Origin: Pseudanabaena biceps
GTDB taxonomy: Bacteria > Cyanobacteriota > Cyanobacteriia > Pseudanabaenales > Pseudanabaenaceae
NCBI GenBank assembly: GCA_013361095.1
Contig: JAATWA010000001.1
Coordinates: forward strand, 2,458,501-2,522,500
Reading direction: 5' to 3'
DNA length: 64,000 bases
Part shown: in pieces, positions 1 to 8,387 of the stretch
Position numbering within the stretch: the first letter of the stretch is position 1
Layout of the letters: each line of letters starts with the position of its first letter
The notes under the pieces: generated by a model
The model's database searches: none
Seen by the model: the letters and a program-made list of their open reading frames with translations, nothing else
What the model was told of the DNA's origin: nothing
Program-made: the position numbers and the translations under genes

Positions 1-53
1 TAGTTGCCGCAATTTATGTCATCCTCAGATTTTTAATCTGGTAATCCCTTCCC

Positions 54-104
54 AGTGAATGATTAGGGTTGCGCGGCGGAGCCGCGCAACCCTAATCATT
101 CACT
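54..104. repeat. Perfect palindrome, 24-bp arms, 3-nt loop
   Basis: The two arms (outer AGTGAATGATTAGGG, inner GCGCGGC) are perfectly complementary around the loop GGA. It ends about 40 bases before the rppA start. The outer arm resembles that of the palindrome at 14125-14187, so the two are family members. Confidence 0.9.
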
Positions 105-147
105 TTATAACCCATATTCTTTTGGTGTGAAAGGAGTAACTAAACAT

Positions 148-837
148 ATGAGAATATTGCTAGTTGAAGATGAAGAGGACTTAGGTAAAGCTCTACTGCG
201 TAGTCTTAAGCAAGAAAAATATATTGTCGATTGGGTACAAGATGGCGCAGAAGCTTGGAACTACCTTACAAGTCCTGAAGTTGATTATGTGGTAGCAATT
301 GTCGATTGGATGCTGCCAAGTTTATCAGGCTTGGAAATATGTAAGCGATTGCGATCGCAATGTAATTCGCTGCCAGTTTTGATGCTGACAGCGAAAGATC
401 AGATAGAAGATCGGGTGATGGGTTTGGATTCGGGAGCAGATGACTATCTAATCAAGCCTTTTGGGATGGTCGAATTGATGGCAAGACTGCGAGCATTGTT
501 GCGGCGACCGACTCAAGTTCAATCACAAATCTTACAAGTAGGAACTTTAATCCTTGATTACAGTAATTCGACTGTAGCGATCGCTAACCAGCAGGATATG
601 GCTGAAGGAATCATGCTCACAACTAAGGAATTTCAATTATTGGAATACTTTATGCAACATCCAAATCAGATCCTTACTCGTGACCAGATTATGAATCGAC
701 TATGGGAATTTCAAGCGGAACCCGCTAGCAATGTTGTCGCTGCACAGATTCGTCTGTTAAGAAAGAAATTAGCGGAATATAATTGTGATAGTGGGATCGA
801 GACAATCTATGGATTGGGATATCGATTGAATTCATGA
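148..837 (+). CDS. rppA: OmpR-family response regulator RppA
   Basis: This is a DNA-binding response regulator of 229 residues. An N-terminal receiver domain (about residues 1-120) has the acidic cluster EDE at 7-9, the phospho-acceptor Asp53 in IVDWMLP, and the conserved Lys in LIKPFG. A C-terminal winged-helix domain covers about 130-225. I prefer ATG 148 over an in-frame GTG at 127 because AAGGAG at 131-136 is correctly spaced from 148. The stop overlaps the start of the kinase gene by four bases (ATGA), so the two are translationally coupled. The sequence resembles my recollection of Synechocystis RppA, which is linked with RppB to redox or nickel responses. That name is from memory and no alignment was run. 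Confidence 0.9.
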   Translation: MRILLVEDEEDLGKALLRSLKQEKYIVDWVQDGAEAWNYLTSPEVDYVVAIVDWMLPSLSGLEICKRLRSQCNSLPVLMLTAKDQIEDRVMGLDSGADDYLIKPFGMVELMARLRALLRRPTQVQSQILQVGTLILDYSNSTVAIANQQDMAEGIMLTTKEFQLLEYFMQHPNQILTRDQIMNRLWEFQAEPASNVVAAQIRLLRKKLAEYNCDSGIETIYGLGYRLNS

Positions 838-2183
838 ATCGTAATAAGATATTTTTTGGAGCGCGGTTACATCTGGCGGGTTGTTACGCTGGAGTAATGG
901 GGATTATTTTGACCCTATCTGGAGTTGGCATCTATCAGGTGATGTTACAGGCTCATTGGCAGGCAGTTGATCGCGAGTTAGAGTCGGTTGCGGGTACATT
1001 GCACGACAGTTTAGAACCCTTGCTGCAACAAAGCGATCGCATTGCTCCCAGTGTGCAACAAATCCTTCCTAATCTTTGTATTGTCGGCGAGAAATGTGAG
1101 CAAGAATCAACTACTCACCATGTTCTAGGCGCGATCCAACAAGAGAGCTTTTATGCTTTATTTCTCAATCGCTCTGGAACCTTGATTGCCACAGTTGGGA
1201 AACAACCAATCGGAACTACACCTCGGGTCGAATCAGATGCATGGCAAACAATTGAAGACCGACAGGGAAACCGCTATCATCAAATTTCACTTTTGCTTAA
1301 AAATAGTAATGGAAAACCTTGGGGCTATCTGCAAGTAGGGCGATCGCTTGCTGATTATGACAACCATTTGGAACAATCAAAATTGACATTGCTAGTGAGT
1401 TTACCGATCGCGTTTCTGATTGTTAGCATCGCTAGTTGGTATTTAGCAGGTATGGCAATGCAGCCTGTATATGCCTCCTATCGCCAAATCCAGCAGTTTA
1501 CAGCTGATGCAGCTCATGAACTGCGGACTCCCCTTGCAGCGATTCGAGCTACGGTCGAATCGGTTCTTAGTAGTGATTCAATTCCAGAAATAGAATCCAG
1601 AGATGTCCTGCAAACCATCAATCGACAAACGATTCGCCTTTCGCAATTAGTTCAAGATTTGCTTCTGCTTTCACGCCTAGATTTACCAGCGATCGCTTCA
1701 CAAAAACAGCCTTGTTGTTTAAATGAAATTGTCAGCGATCTAATCGAAGAAGTCGCGGCTTTGGCTCTGCAAGAGGATATTAAGCTAAAACTTAAAATAG
1801 CTAATGAACCTAAAATCTATGTCATTGGCAACGAAGAACAACTCTATCGACTTATGCTCAATGTTCTGATCAACGCAATTTATTACACTTCTGAACAAGG
1901 AAAAGTTGAAGTATCTCTTGAGCATCTCGATCATTATGCGATCATCCAAATCCAAGATACAGGAATTGGTATAGATTCTATCGATTTACCTCATATCTTT
2001 GATCGCTTCTATCGAGTAAATAGCGATCGCTCTCGCAAAAAAGGTGGATCGGGTTTAGGGCTAGCGATCGCTATGGCGATCGCTAAAGTCCATAATGGTA
2101 ATATTCAAGTCAAAAGCGAACTCGGCAAAGGCAGTATATTCACGATTCGCTTAGGACTTATGACAACTATGGCTTGCCATTGA
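834..2183 (+). CDS. rppB: Membrane sensor histidine kinase RppB
   Basis: This is the kinase partner of the upstream regulator, 449 residues. One membrane segment lies at about 18-37 and another at about 183-207, bracketing a periplasmic sensor region of roughly 145 residues. The H-box is AHELRTPLAAIRA near residue 228. The N-box is NVLINAIYYT, followed by G-boxes DTGIGI and GGSGLGLAIAMAIAK. It overlaps rppA by ATGA. The C-terminus is odd: after the usual GSIFTIRL ending, the last residues run into DNA that resembles an IS1-type transposase in another frame (see 2163). The native stop may therefore have been replaced. The catalytic domain looks complete. Confidence 0.88.
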   Translation: MNRNKIFFGARLHLAGCYAGVMGIILTLSGVGIYQVMLQAHWQAVDRELESVAGTLHDSLEPLLQQSDRIAPSVQQILPNLCIVGEKCEQESTTHHVLGAIQQESFYALFLNRSGTLIATVGKQPIGTTPRVESDAWQTIEDRQGNRYHQISLLLKNSNGKPWGYLQVGRSLADYDNHLEQSKLTLLVSLPIAFLIVSIASWYLAGMAMQPVYASYRQIQQFTADAAHELRTPLAAIRATVESVLSSDSIPEIESRDVLQTINRQTIRLSQLVQDLLLLSRLDLPAIASQKQPCCLNEIVSDLIEEVAALALQEDIKLKLKIANEPKIYVIGNEEQLYRLMLNVLINAIYYTSEQGKVEVSLEHLDHYAIIQIQDTGIGIDSIDLPHIFDRFYRVNSDRSRKKGGSGLGLAIAMAIAKVHNGNIQVKSELGKGSIFTIRLGLMTTMACH

Positions 2184-2400
2184 TGCCGAGACTCGTGAAA
2201 TTGTTGGTTGTTATATAGGACGACCGAAAGACGAGCGCCATTCAACGACATATCAGATATGCTAGCAATGTAGCTGTAGACTATAAACTTTACTAAGAAT
2301 TGTGGGTATTCACTAAGAAACGGAATATGTCTTCAGTAACTTGCGCTTAGTGCAACAGAGCAGGCAACTCACACATAACTCTAAAAAGTGGAACTCTAAT
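2163..2400 (+). pseudogene. Degraded IS1-type transposase fragment
   Basis: From 2163 one frame reads QLWLAIDAETREIVGCYIG, which matches the start of the catalytic domain of IS1-type (InsB) transposases. Later stretches up to about 2400 show weaker likeness in shifting frames with stops. No start, ends or intact frame remain. The call comes from recognising the motif by eye. The rest of the gap before pyrC shows nothing recognisable. Confidence 0.5.
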
Positions 2401-2441
2401 TAACCAAATCTTTAACGTGGATTTAAGACAGGAATTTTATT

Positions 2442-3824
2442 TTGAGCATACTAATTCGACAAAGCACGATTATTTTGCCTGACAATGAGACTTTGGACGG
2501 TGATGTTTATATTCGGCATGGCAAAATTGTCGCGATCGCACCTTCTCTCAACCTCGCCGATCTAAGCACTGATGAGCCAATCGAAATTATCGAGGCGCAA
2601 GGCTTAACTCTGATGGCGGGAGTAATCGATCCGCAGGTGCATTTTCGGGAGCCGGGGTTAGAGCATAAAGAAGATTTGCGAACGGCAAGCCATGCTTGCG
2701 CGAAGGGCGGAGTGACCAGCTTTTTGGAAATGCCCAATACGCGCCCACTGACGATTACACAGGCGGCGCTTGATGACAAGCTTAGTCGGGCAGCAAGTAA
2801 ATGTGTCGTTAATTACGGCTTTTTTATTGGGGCAACGGGTGAAGTTTTGCCTGATTTGCTAAATGCGAATCCTACCTGTGGCATCAAGATATTTATGGGG
2901 TCGATGCATGGGGCTTTACTAGTCGATCAAGAGGAAGTCTTAGATCGGATTTTTTCGCAGGGCGATCGCCTGATTGCTGTCCATGCCGAAGATCAAGCGC
3001 GGATTGCTCAGCGACGGATTGAATTTGCGGATAGTAAAGATCCTGCAAAACACTCACTAATTCAAGACAATCAGGCGGCACTTAATGCAACTAAACTTGC
3101 AGTCAAGTTAGCCAACAAATATCACCGCCGCTTGCATATTTTGCATATGTCCACTGGGGAAGAGGCGGAATTTTTGCGTGACAACAAACCTGCATGGGTA
3201 ACGGCCGAGGTCACACCCCAGCATTTGTTGATGAATATTAGTGCTTACGCAAAAATCGGCTCCCTTGCTCAGATGAATCCACCCTTGCGATCGCCCCGTG
3301 ACCAAGAAATATTGTGGCAAGCCTTGCTCGATGGCGTAATAGATTTTATTGCGACGGATCATGCGCCGCATACTTTAGAGGAGAAAGGTTTAGCGCATTT
3401 GCCATCTCCCGAAGCTCAGCCCGAGACATCCTCGGCGGACACCGTTTTGCTAGAGCCTGCTAATGTGCCATCGGGAATGACGGGAGTTGAGACTTCATTA
3501 CCTCTGATGCTCACAGAAGCAATGAAAGGTCGCTGCACTGTACATCAGGTTAGCAAATGGATGAGTAGCAACGTTGCCAAAGGCTACAAGATTGCTAATA
3601 AGGGAGAGATACGGGTCGGTTGGGATGCAGATTTAGTATTAGTAGATTTGCATAATTACAAGCCTGTTCGCAATGAGGAGCTATTAACTAAGTGCGGATG
3701 GAGTTCCTTTGCGGGCTGGGAATTGACGGGCTGGGCTGTGACCACAATTGTCGGTGGACAGGTTGTCTATGCCAATGGCAAGGTTAATCCTGATGTTCGG
3801 GGGCAAGCATTGCAGTTTGGCTAG
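2442..3824 (+). CDS. pyrC: Dihydroorotase (PyrC)
   Basis: Dihydroorotase interconverts N-carbamoyl-aspartate and dihydroorotate in pyrimidine biosynthesis. The protein has 460 residues and is an amidohydrolase-superfamily member. The first metal motif reads DPQVHFREPG (about 62-71). Further motifs are the likely carboxylated Lys in GIKIFMGS, VHAEDQ, LHILHMSTGEE and ATDHAPHT. In the family consensus the first metal motif has two His (DxHxH); here the first is Gln. I believe this is common in cyanobacterial homologues but cannot verify it. Translation starts at TTG 2442, with AGGA at 2430-2433 eight bases upstream. It stands alone on this strand. Confidence 0.9.
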   Translation: MSILIRQSTIILPDNETLDGDVYIRHGKIVAIAPSLNLADLSTDEPIEIIEAQGLTLMAGVIDPQVHFREPGLEHKEDLRTASHACAKGGVTSFLEMPNTRPLTITQAALDDKLSRAASKCVVNYGFFIGATGEVLPDLLNANPTCGIKIFMGSMHGALLVDQEEVLDRIFSQGDRLIAVHAEDQARIAQRRIEFADSKDPAKHSLIQDNQAALNATKLAVKLANKYHRRLHILHMSTGEEAEFLRDNKPAWVTAEVTPQHLLMNISAYAKIGSLAQMNPPLRSPRDQEILWQALLDGVIDFIATDHAPHTLEEKGLAHLPSPEAQPETSSADTVLLEPANVPSGMTGVETSLPLMLTEAMKGRCTVHQVSKWMSSNVAKGYKIANKGEIRVGWDADLVLVDLHNYKPVRNEELLTKCGWSSFAGWELTGWAVTTIVGGQVVYANGKVNPDVRGQALQFG

Positions 3825-3847
3825 ATTCGCGACACAATGAATTAGGT

Positions 3848-3894
3848 CAAGAGATTTTAAGAGGTTTGCGATGCAAACCTCTTAAAATCTCTTG
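3848..3894. repeat. Perfect palindrome, 22-bp arms, GAT loop
   Basis: The arm begins CAAGAGATTTTAAGAGG and is perfectly repeated in inverse around GAT. It lies between pyrC and the lipoprotein gene, both on the plus strand, and could terminate pyrC. No T-tract follows. Confidence 0.9.
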
Positions 3895-3923
3895 ATAGTA
3901 GAGTGCCACATTACGAAAATATT

Positions 3924-4610
3924 ATGTTTCTCGAGCAAAGGGTTTCACTTCTATTCGCATCCGCGATCGCGACTGCTTTATTAACAGCCTGTGGTGGTGA
4001 TAATAAGAATTTTTCGATGCCCGCCAATGATTCGACTAAGGTTTCTCCTACTGCTGTTGCTTCAGCTACGCCCACCCCAACCGCAATAACCGAAACTCCT
4101 CGCCCCGCCGCTGCATCTTTACCTGAACTAGCGATCAAAGCCCTTGAGCCTTACAAACATAGTTCAGGAATTTTAGGGATCGATGTGCCGAAAGGCTGGA
4201 AGTTGGTCGATAACAGCCAAACTGGGGAATTGCTATTAACATGGAGTGAGCAAGGAGAACGCGCCACTGTTTCTGTAGATATATTTGTGCCGCCCAGCGA
4301 GATTCCTAGCGATCGCTTAGATAATACTCTAGCGGTGATTGTGAAGGGAATGTATGGTAATCAGACAGATTTTGCGATGAAATCACCTGTGGTCGAGTCT
4401 ACTGGAGCAGTGGTTGTTGAGTGGAGTGCGACCGTGACAGTGGGTAATGAAAAAGTTAATTTTTTAGCAAATAGTAAATTACAGCGCCGTAATAATAAAT
4501 TTGTCATTGTTACCTTCGGCGCGATCGCCTCTAAGTTTCCTGAATTAAAAGATTCTTTTTTTAGCATTTACAATAGTCAAGTAATCAATGAGGAACTAGC
4601 GATTCCTTAA
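3924..4610 (+). CDS. Predicted lipoprotein of unknown function
   Basis: This is a 228-residue exported protein. The N-terminus is a hydrophobic signal ending in the lipobox LLTAC, so Cys would be lipidated and the protein anchored in a membrane. A Ser/Thr/Pro/Ala-rich linker (about 30-65) follows, then a globular domain of about 160 residues containing LGIDVPKGWKLVD. That domain resembles the fold of small surface or photosystem-associated lipoproteins, but I do not recognise the family. ATG 3924 is chosen over GTG 3903 because it directly precedes the signal peptide. The next gene starts 5 bases after the stop, so they probably share a transcript. Confidence 0.75.
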   Translation: MFLEQRVSLLFASAIATALLTACGGDNKNFSMPANDSTKVSPTAVASATPTPTAITETPRPAAASLPELAIKALEPYKHSSGILGIDVPKGWKLVDNSQTGELLLTWSEQGERATVSVDIFVPPSEIPSDRLDNTLAVIVKGMYGNQTDFAMKSPVVESTGAVVVEWSATVTVGNEKVNFLANSKLQRRNNKFVIVTFGAIASKFPELKDSFFSIYNSQVINEELAIP

Positions 4611-4615
4611 AAAAT

Positions 4616-5437
4616 ATGCAACTTGATATCGCGATCGTTGACGCATTTACTAATCAAGCATTTCAGGGTAATCCTGCGGCAACGGTATTAGTCCAAGAAT
4701 TTCCCAGTGATGCCCAAATGCAGCAAATTGCGGCAGAAATCAACCTGTCAGAAACCGCCTTTGTCAAGCCTTTAGCATCTAGCCTCCAGCCAAATCACTT
4801 CCATTTGCGTTGGTTTACTCCCACCCAAGAAGTTCCTCTCTGTGGTCACGCAACTTTAGCGATCGCGCATTACTTAAGAGAACTATCTGCTATTGTCCCT
4901 AATCAGCCCTTAGTGTTTACAACTTTGAGTGGTGATTTGACAGTTGATTTTGCAGATAATTTAATTGTGATGGATTTTCCCGCTGCGTTCTATCAAGAGT
5001 GTTCTTTGCGATCGCAACAGGTATTAGTCAAGATGTTGGGAAACTCGCCCTATAAGATTTTGGGACAAGCCGAATATTTTCTGGCTGTACTTCTAGAGTC
5101 AGAATTGGCGGTCAGAGATTTTCAACCACAGGCTGCTCAAATTGAAGAGTTAGATGGATTTGGATTTATCATTACGGCGATCGCTGATCCAGATCGTGAT
5201 TATGATTTTGTGTCCAGATTTTTTGCGCCCAAAGCGGGTATTCTCGAAGATCCTGTGACTGGCTCGGCTCATTGTAGTTTGACTCCCTATTGGTCAAAAC
5301 AACTCGCTAAAGTTGATCTAGTTGCTAAGCAGCTATCGGCACGCACTGGCAAGTTATTGGTTAGCGATCGCGGCGATCGGGTTTTACTAAAGGGAGAAGC
5401 AATAACTTTTCTGCGTGGACAGATTAACTATAACTAG
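4616..5437 (+). CDS. PhzF-family isomerase/epimerase
   Basis: This 273-residue protein belongs to the PhzF (phenazine biosynthesis-like) family with a diaminopimelate-epimerase fold. The first half shows FTNQAFQGNPAAT and EINLSETAFV, which contains the family's catalytic Glu, and then PLCGHATLA. The second half has DPVTGSAHCSL, the second substrate-binding loop. The substrate cannot be told from sequence, and most genomic PhzF homologues have no known link to phenazines. It follows the lipoprotein gene by 5 bases, suggesting one operon. Its stop codon lies inside the palindrome 5429-5475. Confidence 0.85.
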   Translation: MQLDIAIVDAFTNQAFQGNPAATVLVQEFPSDAQMQQIAAEINLSETAFVKPLASSLQPNHFHLRWFTPTQEVPLCGHATLAIAHYLRELSAIVPNQPLVFTTLSGDLTVDFADNLIVMDFPAAFYQECSLRSQQVLVKMLGNSPYKILGQAEYFLAVLLESELAVRDFQPQAAQIEELDGFGFIITAIADPDRDYDFVSRFFAPKAGILEDPVTGSAHCSLTPYWSKQLAKVDLVAKQLSARTGKLLVSDRGDRVLLKGEAITFLRGQINYN

Positions 5438-5475
5438 AATTTTCAGCGCCTGCGGCGCTGAAAATTCTAGTTATA
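5429..5475. repeat. Perfect palindrome overlapping a stop codon
   Basis: Arms of 22 bp (inner AATTTTCAGCGCC) surround the loop TGC. The stop of the phzF-like gene is inside the left arm, and the convergent kinase gene ends at 5492. It is well placed as a two-way terminator. Confidence 0.9.
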
Positions 5476-5491
5476 AGAGAGTTGTAGGCAC

Positions 5492-6592
5492 TTATAGACG
5501 ATTAATAAGCGGCAAAAAGACTTTAACTGAGGTTTCTTCGTAGGGAATACTAGAAATCTCTAACCTGCCATCGTGCAGCTCGATCAACCGCTTCGCGATC
5601 GACAAACCTAGCCCAGTTCCTTGCTGAATATATAACTTTTTCTCAAACTTAATATATGCTCCGAATCCCGCCAATTGTTCTGGCTCAAAACCTTGTCCAT
5701 GATCGGTGACAGTAAGACAAAAATCGCGATCGTCGTATGTCCCTATAATTTCAACAGAGCTACCTTCAGCCGAGAACTTAAAGGCATTATCAATAATTTC
5801 TTTGGTAATCACACTCAGATAAGAGTCGGAGATTTTAATACTCACATCTTGGATGTTAACAATTAAATCTGAGACACGATTACATTCTTCCGCAATCTTT
5901 TTGGCACAATTGTTAATCTCGATATCAATAAAAGTGGCTTTGCTATTCTTAGTTTGCTGAAGCCATTCAGGATTCTGTTCGGTTGACTCTAGTTCTGCAT
6001 ACAGTAAAAACTTTTTTACCATCTCATGCATATCTCGCCCAGCTTTACGAATTCGTTTACCTATATCAGGAACTTCATGGGCTTCCATTGCATGATAGTT
6101 TTTTACCAAGATATCTGACAGCCCCATTACTTCGATCGCAGGAAATAGGAGTTGATGTGGTAGAGATTTGGATATGTTACTGCGAAGATTATTAAGTTCT
6201 TGTCTGTAATAGTTATTGATGACTTCTTGTTTTTTAAACTGAGCATTAATTGCCCCCAACAATTCATCTCTAGTAAAGGGTTTAGTTAAATAATCATCCG
6301 ATCCTAGTTCCATTCCTAAACGAAAATCAGTTTTATCTGATTTAGCACTGAGGAATATAAACGGAATAGCAGTTGTCGCAGGATTTTCTCTTAAAGCTGT
6401 AATTACTCCATAACCATCTATTTCAGGCATCATGATGTCGCAGATAATCAAACTAGGTATTGTTTGTTGCGCCATACTCAGCCCTTCACGCCCATTGCCT
6501 GCGCTAATGACCATAAATCCTTCAGCTTGAAGCATTTTAGTGGTATTCAGCAAAACATTTGGGTTGTCTTCGATGAGGAGAATTTTTTTCAT
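5492..6592 (-). CDS. Response regulator-histidine kinase fusion with atypical H-box
   Basis: This is a soluble 366-residue hybrid. The receiver domain (1-120) has Asp52 in CDIMMPEIDG and Lys104 in LTKPF. The kinase module follows, with N-box KEIIDNAFKFS and G-boxes DHGQGFEP and GTGLGLSIAKRL. The presumed H-box reads SLPHQLLFPAIEVMG around His146. The canonical form is HExRTPL, so the Glu/Arg-Thr part is lost while His and a Pro remain. No membrane segment or sensor domain is visible, so input probably comes through the receiver. A second fusion of the same design lies upstream on the same strand (6900-8162). Confidence 0.87.
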   Translation of the reverse strand: MKKILLIEDNPNVLLNTTKMLQAEGFMVISAGNGREGLSMAQQTIPSLIICDIMMPEIDGYGVITALRENPATTAIPFIFLSAKSDKTDFRLGMELGSDDYLTKPFTRDELLGAINAQFKKQEVINNYYRQELNNLRSNISKSLPHQLLFPAIEVMGLSDILVKNYHAMEAHEVPDIGKRIRKAGRDMHEMVKKFLLYAELESTEQNPEWLQQTKNSKATFIDIEINNCAKKIAEECNRVSDLIVNIQDVSIKISDSYLSVITKEIIDNAFKFSAEGSSVEIIGTYDDRDFCLTVTDHGQGFEPEQLAGFGAYIKFEKKLYIQQGTGLGLSIAKRLIELHDGRLEISSIPYEETSVKVFLPLINRL

Positions 6593-6660
6593 GTTCGATT
6601 TGTAGTGTTTCTATGAAATCTCTAAGTAATTGCGCCTATAGTCTGTGGGGTCTTGTGTAG

Positions 6661-6715
6661 TCCAAGAGAACTTTTGAAAGACTGATAAAATCAGTCTTTC
6701 AAAAGTTCTCTTGGA
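6661..6715. repeat. Perfect palindrome, 25-bp arms, 5-nt loop
   Basis: Arms contain CCAAGAGAACTTTTGAAAG around the loop TAAAA. It belongs to the same family as 41598-41648 and 58455-58503: similar flanks and core, with matched changes in both arms. It lies upstream of the 5492 gene. Confidence 0.9.
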
Positions 6716-6811
6716 TCGGGAAAACCCGCAAATCATGGTAGCGACTTAAGTATTATATAGCTATAGCAAATCAAGTCTAGATAAATTAAGACCTATAGTT
6801 ATAGTTAACCC

Positions 6812-6850
6812 AATAAAGAGTTGTAGCGTTTTGCGCTGCAACTCTTTATT
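6812..6850. repeat. Near-perfect palindrome, 17-bp arms
   Basis: Arms AATAAAGAGTTGTAGCG and its complement differ at one pair (a G-T wobble in RNA), with the loop TTTTG. It lies just downstream of the minus-strand kinase gene ending at 6900, so it could act as that gene's terminator. Confidence 0.85.
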
Positions 6851-6899
6851 TAAGATATTTTGTAGTAATAAGTCGCTGTCACTAGATTCTAGTCAAGCA

Positions 6900-8162
6900 T
6901 TAAGCTTTATTGTAAATTGGTAAAACGACTGTAAACTCAGTCCCTATATTCAATGTACTTTGCACCGCGATCGTGCCATTGTGGGTATTTACGCAGTTTT
7001 TGACAATTGATAAACCTAGTCCTGTTCCCGGTAAGACACCAACATTTTTCCCCCGATGAAAGGCACTAAATAGATGAGTTAAATCATCTTCAGAAATACC
7101 TATACCTTGATCTTTAATTACAAAAGTAACCTGATCTAGAGCGATCGCAAACTGTACGCTAATAAGACTATCTTTAGGTGAATACTTAATAGCATTTGTG
7201 ATTAAATTAGTGAGAATTTGCCGTAATAACTTTTCATCCATTCTGACCATTACAGGAGCGAATTCGACATTGCTTTGACTCTGAGGATTTTCAATCGTTG
7301 TGTTAGTTGAAGCAATATATATCGATGATTGCAGAATATTGTCTTTGGCAAAGGTTTTCTGCATTTTTTTGAGTAATTGAACGTAGAAATTTAAGAGGTC
7401 AAATTGAGTGAGGTTGATTTTAGACTTGTTGGCATTGGTGCGACTTAAAAACAATACGTCTTCCATTAGCTCAGTCATATGTTTAACTTCTGACTGAATT
7501 TGATGCAGCTGTTCAACTTGCTCTTCTTTGGTCCATTCATAATATTCTAATAACTCTGAAGCACTCTGAATTGTCGTTAATGGTGTCCGAAACTCATGAG
7601 AAACTACCGAGATAAAATCAGACTTCATTTGACTAAGTTCGCGTTCGTGTTTTAGCGATCGCGATAGTACTTCAGCAGATAATTGCAATTGTTCATTTTG
7701 TTCTTGGAGCTTTTTTTGAAGAGAACACAATCGAAGGTGTGTTTCAATTCTAGCTAACACTTCAATCAACTGAAAAGGCTTGCTTACATAGTCCACACCT
7801 CCCACTGAAAAAGCTTCTACTTTTTCCGAAGGTTCTTCTACTGAACTAATAAAAATGATGGGAATACTTTTAGTGGTGGGATTTTCTTTTAATCGTTTAC
7901 AAACTTCATAACCATCAAGATCGGGCATCCGAATATCTAACAAAATAATATCAGGTAATATTTGGTTGGCTTTTTCTAAAGCCTCTAGTCCACTAGTTGC
8001 TTGATAGACTTGATATTTTTGTCTTACTAACATCAAAGACAAAAGCTGAATATTATAGATGGTGTCATCAACTATCAAAATAGATGCACTTTCATTACTT
8101 ACAACTGTATTGTTTACAGCCTCATTGTCAGCTAAATTTTCCTGAGATTCTTGATTAGTCAT
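6900..8162 (-). CDS. Response regulator-histidine kinase fusion
   Basis: This soluble hybrid has 420 residues. An N-terminal tail is followed by a receiver domain (about 27-145) with the phospho-acceptor in LLDIRMPDLDG and Lys in VSKPF. A coiled-coil linker (about 146-180) leads to a kinase with a canonical H-box SVVSHEFRTPLTT. The N-box is LTNLITNAIKYS and the G-boxes are DQGIGI and GTGLGLSIVKNC. In cyanobacteria such fusions often act in phosphorelays with a separate sensor; the partner is not identifiable here. The layout matches the 5492 gene downstream, but the H-box is intact. ATG 8162 is the first Met of the frame. Confidence 0.9.
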   Translation of the reverse strand: MTNQESQENLADNEAVNNTVVSNESASILIVDDTIYNIQLLSLMLVRQKYQVYQATSGLEALEKANQILPDIILLDIRMPDLDGYEVCKRLKENPTTKSIPIIFISSVEEPSEKVEAFSVGGVDYVSKPFQLIEVLARIETHLRLCSLQKKLQEQNEQLQLSAEVLSRSLKHERELSQMKSDFISVVSHEFRTPLTTIQSASELLEYYEWTKEEQVEQLHQIQSEVKHMTELMEDVLFLSRTNANKSKINLTQFDLLNFYVQLLKKMQKTFAKDNILQSSIYIASTNTTIENPQSQSNVEFAPVMVRMDEKLLRQILTNLITNAIKYSPKDSLISVQFAIALDQVTFVIKDQGIGISEDDLTHLFSAFHRGKNVGVLPGTGLGLSIVKNCVNTHNGTIAVQSTLNIGTEFTVVLPIYNKA

Positions 8163-8202
8163 ATTGGCTAGCCTTACATGTGTCTATGGATAAAGTTAAT
8201 AT

Positions 8203-8241
8203 GAAGCTGTACCGCACGCGCAGCGTCTGCTACAGCTTTTT
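8203..8241. repeat. Degenerate palindrome with GCACGCGCAGCG core
   Basis: The segment GCTGTACCGCACGCGCAGCG is nearly self-complementary with what follows. It resembles a decayed copy of the perfect palindrome at 48935-48983. It lies in the divergent gap between 6900-8162 and 8388-9137. Confidence 0.55.
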
Positions 8242-8291
8242 GAGTTTATACTTAATTGCGTCTATAGCGTTTCACCGTCTAGTGAAGTACG

Positions 8292-8326
8292 GGATTGTTT
8301 CCCCGCCGAAGGCGGGGAAACAATCC
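8292..8326. repeat. Perfect palindrome, 16-bp arms, GAA loop
   Basis: GGATTGTTTCCCCGCC and its inverse complement flank GAA. It sits upstream of the glycosyltransferase gene in a divergent gap, where a terminator is not needed. Confidence 0.88.
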
Positions 8327-8387
8327 TTTAAACCTCGCCTCCTTGAAAAAGCGCTATTAAATATTTAACAAGTATAGAGAAACTATC

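Noticed and set aside
8180..8368. 62-residue open frame upstream of the glycosyltransferase
   Set aside because: It crosses two palindromes and has no coding features.
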